From CAYLTX01 sp046545675 (GTDB taxonomy: Bacteria; Myxococcota_A; Bradymonadia; Bradymonadales; Bradymonadaceae): a DNA stretch of 21,637 nucleotides. This document shows positions 15,939 through 21,637 of this stretch, in pieces; within the stretch, counting starts at the first letter, position 1; each line of letters opens with the position of its first letter. The position numbers and the translations under genes are program-made. Below the pieces are notes generated by a model, which did no database searches, was not told where the DNA came from, and was given only the letters and a program-made list of their open reading frames with translations. The stretch spans positions 1 to 21,637 of the forward strand of contig JBKGZI010000043.1 in the NCBI GenBank assembly GCA_046545675.1, in the 5' to 3' direction.

Positions 15939-17621
15939 ATGAAATCCAAGACAGTTCCGGTGGTGGTCGTCGCAGTTTCAGCCGTCGTCGCAGTGGTGGT
16001 TGCGAGCGTCGCCGTGTGGTTCGTCATGTCCGGCCAAATGGGCGGCGAGCCGTCCGAAGCGACGGAGCCGGTCGCCGGGGAGCGACAGCTTCGCGATCCG
16101 GTACGCGAGGCCCGAGGCGAACCGCGTGTGGTGTTGATCGCCATGGACGGCGTCGGCGGTGACGAGCTCGCCGGCGCCCTCGACGAGGGGCGGATGCCCC
16201 GGCTCCAGCAGTTTTTGGGCGAGCATGTCGGCGACGGCACCTACGCCCACGCCTATCTGACCACCGAAGCGATGAGCACCCTTCCGTCGACGACGATGGC
16301 CGCCTGGAGCACAGTATTCACCGGTGTGAATCCCGCCGAGCACGGCGTGCCCGGAAATGAGTGGTTCGCCCGCGAGCAGCGACTCTTTTACGCCCCGGCT
16401 CCGGTGTCCGTCGAAGGTCATAGCGACACGATCGCCATGCTCAATGACGATCTCTTGGGCGCCGTCCTCGACGCTGAGACCCTCTACGAGCGCGCCGATG
16501 TGCGCTCGCATGTGGCGCTCGCCCCGGTGTATCGAGGCGCCGACCGACTGGGCATGCCAGGTGCCAAGGAGGTGGCGAAGCTGTTCGAGGGTTCGACGGG
16601 CGACGAGAGCGCCGAGCAGAGCGCCTATCGTGCCGTGGACGAGGGCGCGGTGGACGCCGTGATCGACACCATCGACGCTCACGGACTGGCCGACCTCCAG
16701 GTGGTGTATTTTCCGGGCATCGATCTCTTTACCCATGTCGCCGAGCGGCCGCTCGAGTCCATGCGCGACTATTTACAGGAGGTCGTCGACCCCGCCGTCG
16801 GCCGGATCATCGACGCCTACGCCGAGCGCCACGGCCTCGAACAGACGCATTTTGTCTTCGTCTCCGACCACGGCCATACCCCGGTCCCCCATGACGACGA
16901 GCACGCGCTGGGCAGCGGCGATGAGGGCGAGCCCCCGGCGCTGCTCGAAGAGGCGGGGTTTCGGGTCAAGGAGCCGGGCGTCGGCCGCGACGAAGGTGAT
17001 TACCAGTCCGTCGTCGCCTATCAGGGAGCGATGGCCTATATCTACCTCGCCGACCGTTCGACTTGTCCGGAGGAGGGCGACTCCTGCGATTGGAACGCGC
17101 CGCCGCGGCTGGACGAGGACGTGCTGCCGGTGGCTCGCGCCTTCTTCGAGGCCGATCGCAGCGGCAAGGCGCTTCCCGAGATGCGCGATTCCCTCGAGCT
17201 CGTCCTCGCCCGCCAGCCCCGCCCCACGACCGAAGACGCGCTGCCCTTCGAGGTCTTCGATGGTGATAAGCTCGTCCCCATCGATGCCTACCTCGAGCGC
17301 GAGCCGATGGAGCACTTCCTGCGCTTCGAGGAGCGCATGGCCGAGCTCGCCAAAGGCCCCCGCGGCCACCGCGCCGGGGACGTTCTGCTTATCGCCCGAA
17401 GCGGCGCGAGCCACCCGTTGGCCGACCGGTATTACTTCTCCCGGCCCTACCATTCCTGGCACGGCAGCGCCGAAGCCCAGGACAGCCACGTCCCGCTGCT
17501 GGTCGCCCGTAAGGGCGCCGACGGCGCGCAGTTGCGAGAATTTGTCGAGGGGCAGACAGCAGCAGTGCCGTCTCTAAAAGACATCACTCCGCTCGTGCTT
17601 CAACTCTTGAAGGCCGAGTAA
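15939..17621 (+). CDS. membrane-anchored type I phosphodiesterase / nucleotide pyrophosphatase-like protein
   Basis: The ATG at 15939 gives 560 residues; no strong ribosome site is seen and a TTG at 15915 is the alternative. An N-terminal Val/Ala-rich helix (residues 7-30) followed by an exported domain suggests a membrane anchor. Alkaline-phosphatase superfamily two-metal ligands are recognisable: Asp70 (LIAMDG), nucleophile Thr119 in LPSTTMAAW, Asp262 and His266 (GIDLFTHV), Asp310/His311 (VSDHGHTP) and His508 (SWHG). STVFTGVNPAEHG is the usual following segment. The family hydrolyses phosphodiester or pyrophosphate bonds of nucleotides, lipids or nucleotide sugars outside the cytoplasm. The Asn that follows the nucleophile in typical pyrophosphatases (T-F-P-N) appears to be Ala here (T-M-A-A). 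Substrate is unknown. Neighbours do not form a clear operon with it. Confidence 0.85.
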   Translation: MKSKTVPVVVVAVSAVVAVVVASVAVWFVMSGQMGGEPSEATEPVAGERQLRDPVREARGEPRVVLIAMDGVGGDELAGALDEGRMPRLQQFLGEHVGDGTYAHAYLTTEAMSTLPSTTMAAWSTVFTGVNPAEHGVPGNEWFAREQRLFYAPAPVSVEGHSDTIAMLNDDLLGAVLDAETLYERADVRSHVALAPVYRGADRLGMPGAKEVAKLFEGSTGDESAEQSAYRAVDEGAVDAVIDTIDAHGLADLQVVYFPGIDLFTHVAERPLESMRDYLQEVVDPAVGRIIDAYAERHGLEQTHFVFVSDHGHTPVPHDDEHALGSGDEGEPPALLEEAGFRVKEPGVGRDEGDYQSVVAYQGAMAYIYLADRSTCPEEGDSCDWNAPPRLDEDVLPVARAFFEADRSGKALPEMRDSLELVLARQPRPTTEDALPFEVFDGDKLVPIDAYLEREPMEHFLRFEERMAELAKGPRGHRAGDVLLIARSGASHPLADRYYFSRPYHSWHGSAEAQDSHVPLLVARKGADGAQLREFVEGQTAAVPSLKDITPLVLQLLKAE

Positions 17622-17784
17622 CTATATTTGATTGCCTCGAGTAGAAACCTCGACGCATCCTTCGATTCATCACGGCTGCGGAGGGCATGCAGGCACTGTC
17701 ATATGCACATGAGAAAGCCGGTGTTTATCATGGTGGTATAGCCCATCAATCGAGCAGTTAGAGCTCTGACCCACTACTGCGTCC

Positions 17785-18795
17785 ATGCGAACTTCTCTGT
17801 GTCTCAAGCGGTGGTTGTGGGCAGCAATCGCATGGTTCTGCTGCATGCACGCCGGACTTTCGGGGCCGGCTTACGCCGGTGAGGCCGGCGCGTCACACGC
17901 ACAGGCCATGCCGGATTGCCGCTACGGCGCGGCGCCCGAACCTGTGGATCCGCAGGGCGAGTCGCGCCTGAGCCACAGCTTTTTCCCCATCGATGACGTC
18001 TTTCGGCCCATCTTGGCCAATCCCAAGGAGCCGCGCTTCTTCGCCAGCTACCAATATGCCCACCTCAACCGAGCGCTCAACGGCGTCGACGGCGCCGACG
18101 GTGTGGACGGAGACGAGGCGTTCAACGCCGCCACGGTCGGATTCGGTGAGTCGTTCGGCCTGTGGACCATGCGACGCGAGGGGACCTGCCACGGAGTACA
18201 GGTGGGCTTTTTCGGCGGTGTCTTCTCGAAGTTCAACCTCGACACGCCCTCGGCCAACCTGCTCAACAGCGACTTTCAATTCGGCGTGCAGACCACCGCT
18301 GCCTGGCATTGGCTGTCTGCCAGGCTGCGCATCTATCACCAGAGCAGCCACCTGGGCGACGAATTCTTGATCTATAATCCCAACTTCGACCGGGTGGATC
18401 TGAACTTCGAGGCGCTCGAGGTGCTCGTCGCCATCACCGACTCATGGTGGCGCGTCTACGCCGGCGGCGGCTACCTGCTCCATGTCTTCCCCGGCACGCT
18501 GGACCGAGGCCTATTGCAGGCCGGCGCGGAGGCGCGCATCTCGCCCTGGTCCGGGGGAAGCTTCGTTCCAACCGGCACTTGGGCGTGGGTCACCGGCGTC
18601 GACGCGACCGGCCACCAGGAGCGTGACTGGGGCCTGACGGTCAGCGCGAAGACCGGCGTCGAGCTGGCCGCCCAGCAGACCGGGCGCAGGATACGCTCCA
18701 ACATCATCTTCTCGACCGGCTATTTTCCCTTCGGCCAATTCTTCGGCAACCGAAAGATGACCAACGTCGGCGCCGAGGCTCAATTCGAGTTTTAG
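17785..18795 (+). CDS. DUF1207-family outer-membrane protein
   Basis: The 336-residue product starts at ATG 17785 with a signal peptide cut near PAYAGEAG; no clear ribosome site precedes it. DUF1207 landmarks are FRPILANPKEPRFFASYQY, VGFGESFGLW, FSKFNLDTPSANLLNSDF and the highly conserved IYHQSSHLGDEF. Beta-strand periodicity and a terminal Phe (AQFEF) fit an outer-membrane barrel. The family has no assigned biochemical role. The upstream gap (17622-17784) holds no clear terminator or promoter. The gene is convergent with the alcohol dehydrogenase, with only four bases between stops. Confidence 0.85.
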   Translation: MRTSLCLKRWLWAAIAWFCCMHAGLSGPAYAGEAGASHAQAMPDCRYGAAPEPVDPQGESRLSHSFFPIDDVFRPILANPKEPRFFASYQYAHLNRALNGVDGADGVDGDEAFNAATVGFGESFGLWTMRREGTCHGVQVGFFGGVFSKFNLDTPSANLLNSDFQFGVQTTAAWHWLSARLRIYHQSSHLGDEFLIYNPNFDRVDLNFEALEVLVAITDSWWRVYAGGGYLLHVFPGTLDRGLLQAGAEARISPWSGGSFVPTGTWAWVTGVDATGHQERDWGLTVSAKTGVELAAQQTGRRIRSNIIFSTGYFPFGQFFGNRKMTNVGAEAQFEF

Positions 18796-18799
18796 TCAT

Positions 18800-19867
18800 T
18801 CAATCGAAGCGAATCAGCGGCTTGATGATGCCGTCCTCCTTGGTCTTCATCATCTCGTAGGCGGTCTCGATCTCATCGAAGCCAAAGGTGTGGGTGGTCA
18901 TCGGCGTGGGATCGACCCGGCCGCGCTCGAGCAGGCGTAGAAGACGCTTCATGCGCACCTTGCCGCCGGGGCACAAGGCGGTGTTGATCGTCTTGTCGCT
19001 CATGCCCACCCCCCACGCCTCGCGCGGGATTTTCACCCAGTCGCCCTCGCCGTGGTAGCCGACGTTGGAGATCGTGCCGCCCGGGCGAGTCGCCTTGACG
19101 CAGTCCTCGAAGGTCTTCTGGCCGCCCAACGCCTCGATGGCGCTGTCGACGCCCTCGCCGTCGGTCAGCTCGCGAATCGCCTCGACGGCGTCGGTCTCGG
19201 AGAAGTCGACGACCTCGTCGGCGCCGAACTCGCGGGCGAGCGCTTTGCGGTTGGGCATGCTCTCGACGGCGATGACCAGCCCCGCCCCCTGCAGGCGGCA
19301 GCCCACCGTGGCCATCAGGCCGACCGGTCCCTGGGCGAAGACGGCGACGGTGCCACCGACCGGGATATTGGCGTTCTCGGCGCCGGCAAAACCGGTCGAC
19401 ATCATGTCGCAGGTGTACACGGCCTGCTCGTCGGGCACCCCGTCGGGGATGCGCGCAAGGTTGGCCTCGGCGTCGTTGACCACGAAGTATTCGGCGAAGA
19501 CCCCGTCGCGCACGTTGGCGAATTTCCAGCCGCCGAGCATCTCGGTGCACTGGGAGGTGTAGCCGCGCACGCAATTATCGCATTTGAAACACGGCGTGAT
19601 CGCGTTGACGGCCACTCGATCGCCCTTGCTATAACTGGTCACCTCCGAGCCGAGCTGCTCGACCACCCCGACGGCCTCGTGGCCCAGCGTCAGGTTTTCG
19701 CGCGGGCCGATGGCGCCGGCGACCGTGTGGGTATCCGAGGTGCACACCAGCGCCAGCTTCGTGCGGATGACCGCACCGTTGGGGCCCGCATCCTCAGGGA
19801 CGGGCTTGTCGGCAAAGCCGACCTCTCCGATTCCCTTCATCACAAAAGTTCGCATTGTCTCTGCCAT
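18800..19867 (-). CDS. zinc-dependent alcohol dehydrogenase, secondary-ADH type
   Basis: The ATG at 19867 is preceded by AAGGGAG eight bases upstream; a second ATG at residue 5 is possible. The 355-residue MDR protein aligns by eye along its whole length with Thermoanaerobacter/Clostridium secondary alcohol dehydrogenases (CTSDTHTV, LGHEAVG, GWKFANVRDGVFAEYF, CDMMSTGF, WGVGMSDKTI, CPGGKVRMKRL). Catalytic zinc ligands Cys42, His63 and Asp154 are present. Unlike the thermophilic enzyme it also has Cys93, Cys96, Cys99 and Cys107 in the C-x2-C-x2-C-x7-C spacing of the structural zinc lobe. The Rossmann site reads A-Q-G-P-V-G, and Glu202 stands where the NADP enzyme has Gly198, which suggests NAD preference. 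Likely reaction: reversible oxidation of secondary or short-chain alcohols, or formaldehyde/glutathione adducts. Divergent from the methyltransferase at 20040. Confidence 0.9.
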   Translation of the reverse strand: MAETMRTFVMKGIGEVGFADKPVPEDAGPNGAVIRTKLALVCTSDTHTVAGAIGPRENLTLGHEAVGVVEQLGSEVTSYSKGDRVAVNAITPCFKCDNCVRGYTSQCTEMLGGWKFANVRDGVFAEYFVVNDAEANLARIPDGVPDEQAVYTCDMMSTGFAGAENANIPVGGTVAVFAQGPVGLMATVGCRLQGAGLVIAVESMPNRKALAREFGADEVVDFSETDAVEAIRELTDGEGVDSAIEALGGQKTFEDCVKATRPGGTISNVGYHGEGDWVKIPREAWGVGMSDKTINTALCPGGKVRMKRLLRLLERGRVDPTPMTTHTFGFDEIETAYEMMKTKEDGIIKPLIRFD

Positions 19868-20039
19868 CGGAATCTCCCTTGGTTGTGAGTTGCCTGGTTA
19901 TGTGCCTCGACTCCCGAACATCCCCACGAAATTGCCGACAACAATACTCTCGAGCGGACCGTGCTCGCGGGTGGTCTGGCCAAGTCGGCCGGGGCGGCTA
20001 TACTCACCGTGTCATTTCGCCTCGCTGGAGCGCCCGCCC

Positions 20040-20681
20040 ATGGGATACGCAGACAAGATATTTCCGATGATCAACGACCTCGCCCTGCGCAAGGCCACCC
20101 CTTATCGCTCGCGTTTGCTGGCCAAGGCGCACGGCAACGTGCTCGAGCTTGGCATGGGCAGTGGGCTGAACCTCGAGCATTACGATCCGCCACGAGTCGA
20201 GCGCGTCATCGGCGTCGAGCCCGACGACACCATGTGGGCGCGAGCACAGGAGCGGGCGCACGAGTTGCGGGCGCACGGAATGCGGACTGACCGGACAAGC
20301 GTGGAGGTCGAGCGCATCGACGCCTACGGAGAGGACCTGCCGCTGGCCGACGAGAGCGTCGACACCGCAGTGAGCACCTTCGTTTTATGCTCGGTGCGCC
20401 AGCCGTCTCAGGTGCTCTCGGAGCTGCACCGTGTGGTCCGCCCCGGCGGGCGCTTGCTGGTGATGGAGCACGTGCGTCACCCGTCGCGCTTCATCGCCGG
20501 CGCGCAGCGGCTGGTTACCCCGGTCTGGAAGCGGTGTCTGGCGGGCTGTCACCCTGGCCGCAAGCTCCAGGAGGTCTTCGACGCCTCGGATTGGGAGCCG
20601 GTCGAGGTCGACTTCGTCGAGCTGCCCGGCCTGCCCAGCATCGTGGACTACCACCTGGTCGGCGAGTATCGCCGAGGCTGA
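20040..20681 (+). CDS. class I SAM-dependent methyltransferase
   Basis: The ATG at 20040 (MGYADKIFPM) follows GGAG (20027-20030) by nine bases. The frame is open much further upstream but that part is antisense to the dehydrogenase. The 213-residue protein has the SAM-binding motif I VLELGMGSGLNLEHY (residues 34-48), acidic Glu60 at the end of strand 2 (GVEPDD), motif II around DESVDTAVSTFVLCSV, and RVVRPGGRLLVMEHV. This is the UbiE/Methyltransf_11 type; the C-terminal part (WKRCLAGCHPGRK) recalls the METTL7-like small-molecule methyltransferases. A TATACT box at 19999-20004 could be its -10 element, with no convincing -35. The substrate cannot be predicted. Confidence 0.85.
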   Translation: MGYADKIFPMINDLALRKATPYRSRLLAKAHGNVLELGMGSGLNLEHYDPPRVERVIGVEPDDTMWARAQERAHELRAHGMRTDRTSVEVERIDAYGEDLPLADESVDTAVSTFVLCSVRQPSQVLSELHRVVRPGGRLLVMEHVRHPSRFIAGAQRLVTPVWKRCLAGCHPGRKLQEVFDASDWEPVEVDFVELPGLPSIVDYHLVGEYRRG

Positions 20682-20697
20682 ACGTGCTCGCCGAATT

Positions 20698-20726
20698 TTG
20701 TCTCTCTCCTCCTCGGGTGGTACTCT
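20698..20726 (+). promoter_or_regulatory. candidate sigma-70-like promoter for the extensin-like gene
   Basis: TTGTCT (20698-20703) and TACTCT (20721-20726) are separated by exactly 17 bases, about 40 bases before the ATG at 20769. Matches to consensus are partial (4/6 and 3/6), so this is only a candidate. Confidence 0.25.
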
Positions 20727-20768
20727 GAGAGCGCTCGCCCAATGGAGTTCCGCTGCGGAGGATGAGTC

Positions 20769-21500
20769 ATGGCCTTTAATCCCAGTCTGATCGTTGCATG
20801 TGTGGTGGGTATTGTGTGCCTGGTCGGCGCGCCGGCGTGCGCTCACGCCGGCGGCGGCGAGGAGGACCCGCCGGCCGCCACACAGCAGCAGACCGAGCAG
20901 CCATCAGTCGCCGAACTCGAGTCCCGCGCGAGGGCCCGAGAGCTAGGCGACCGCGACTACCCCCACCACGACTATCCGCGCGAGGTCAGCGGCGAGCCCG
21001 AATGCCCCGAGATCGAGCTGGTCGAGTACACCGGCGAGGTCATCCCTTACAACCAGCCTATCGAGGTCAACGAGGACTTTCGCGAGCGGCTCAAACGCTT
21101 CGAGGAGCTCGTCAGCGAGTTGGCCACCAAGGTCTACGGACGCCCGCCTTCGCGCGTGGTTCACGCCGGCGGCCACACCTGCAAGACGGTGGGCGCCCGC
21201 GGCGAGAAGCTCAGCGAGCACGCCTTCGGCCACGCCATCGACGTGCTTGGCTTCGAGTTCGATGATATCTCGGAGGGCGACGAGCAGGTCGCCCGAACCG
21301 CCAAGAAATTCTCCGTGCGCCTCGCCGACCATTGGGATGCCGAGGAGGGCTTCGGCGCCAAGCACAGCCTCTTTTTGCACCTGCTGGCCGACGCCCTCAA
21401 AGAGCGCGGCCCGTTCAGCACGATGCTCGGCCCCGCCTACAAAGGCCACGACAAGATGTTCCACTTCGACTTCGGCCCGCAATTCTTCTTTCGCATCTGA
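20769..21500 (+). CDS. extensin-like / M15-type cell-wall protein
   Basis: GGAGGAT (20757-20763) precedes the ATG. The 243-residue product has a signal peptide ending near PACAHAGGG (lipid modification at Cys24 cannot be ruled out), an acidic linker, and an extensin-like C-terminal domain at about 75-243. Key residues are His136 in AGGHTC, the signature SEHAFGHAIDVLGFEF with His151 and Asp158, and His232 in MFHFDFGP. Together they match the His/Asp/His zinc site of LAS-type (M15, VanX/VanY-like) peptidases. Proteins of this type are periplasmic and probably cleave or bind peptidoglycan peptides. Activity has rarely been shown for the extensin-like branch, so the enzyme role is inference. A palindromic repeat cluster starts directly after its stop. 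Confidence 0.85.
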   Translation: MAFNPSLIVACVVGIVCLVGAPACAHAGGGEEDPPAATQQQTEQPSVAELESRARARELGDRDYPHHDYPREVSGEPECPEIELVEYTGEVIPYNQPIEVNEDFRERLKRFEELVSELATKVYGRPPSRVVHAGGHTCKTVGARGEKLSEHAFGHAIDVLGFEFDDISEGDEQVARTAKKFSVRLADHWDAEEGFGAKHSLFLHLLADALKERGPFSTMLGPAYKGHDKMFHFDFGPQFFFRI

Positions 21501-21637
21501 GGGTGATGTTGAGTGCCGCTACCGGTGCCAGACCATCTTGGTCTGGACTGGCTCAACATGGTGCCAGGGGTGATGTTGCAGCCTCAACATGGTGCCAGGG
21601 GTGATGTTGAAACGCCGTTACCGGTGCCAGACCATCT
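21501..21637. repeat. nested palindromic and direct intergenic repeats, continuing past window edge
   Basis: Two nearly identical blocks begin GGGTGATGTTGA and end TACCGGTGCCAGACCATCT (21501-21538 and 21599-21637). Between them a 27-base unit is repeated exactly with a 31-base step (21552-21578 and 21583-21609). Each 27-base unit has ends CAACAT and ATGTTG that can pair. ATGTTGAG (21506-21513) pairs with CTCAACAT (21552-21559) around an inner perfect hairpin CCAGACCA / TGGTCTGG (21528-21535 and 21539-21546). The array is cut by the window edge. It resembles REP/BIME or MITE-type palindromic elements; no transposase is visible here. Confidence 0.8.

Noticed and set aside
19710..20039. 110-codon N-terminal extension of the methyltransferase
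   Set aside because: It overlaps the divergent dehydrogenase and its promoter; the ATG at 20040 has a ribosome site and begins the recognisable family sequence.

Overview
The window is GC-rich, dense with lipoproteins, and lacks any phage, plasmid or CRISPR machinery. The style points to a predatory or social delta-proteobacterial lineage, Bradymonadales/Myxococcota-like. The clues are lipoproteins with Asn/Gly/Asp-rich linkers after the lipid cysteine, Cys-rich repeat lipoproteins with the DxDCGG motif, an RCC1-repeat lipoprotein, a zinc-ribbon Ser/Thr kinase relic with an AgmX/PglI-type tail, and a cytosolic GAF-PAS-PAS hybrid histidine kinase. This taxonomic call is an inference; there is no rRNA or marker gene here.

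Positions 1-7483 form an envelope block that looks metal- or copper-related. It opens with the C-terminal barrel of a TonB-dependent receptor, cut by the window edge. Two His/Asp-rich lipoproteins follow that look like distant paralogues. Next come a frameshifted PAS sensor relic and an RCC1-repeat lipoprotein with a DGIDNDCDG (MopE-type) motif. Facing these on the minus strand is a two-gene unit: a YtkA/FixH-like lipoprotein translationally coupled to a MauG/CcpA-type diheme cytochrome c lipoprotein.

Positions 7723-12733 hold an orphan hybrid histidine kinase, whose coding sequence contains a run of ten C, a heavily decayed Ser/Thr kinase gene on the minus strand, and an SLC13-type anion transporter with two RCK_C domains.

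Positions 12764-18795 hold a 982-residue Cys-rich modular surface lipoprotein (minus), a membrane-anchored type I phosphodiesterase/nucleotide pyrophosphatase-like enzyme, and a DUF1207 outer-membrane protein.

Positions 18800-21500 hold a zinc alcohol dehydrogenase of the secondary-ADH type (minus), a divergent class I methyltransferase, and an extensin-like (M15/LAS-type) cell-wall protein. The last 137 bases are nested palindromic and direct repeats that continue past the window edge.

The most interesting system-level idea is that the TonB receptor, paired lipoproteins, MopE-motif RCC1 lipoprotein, diheme MauG-like lipoprotein and His/Met-rich YtkA-like lipoprotein form one surface metal (possibly copper) handling module, analogous to MopE/SACCP or MbnP/MbnH pairs. 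That link is inference from gene content and motifs only. Longer stretches without intact genes are the PAS relic (3267-4030) and kinase relic (10217-10748); all other intergenic gaps are under 300 bases.
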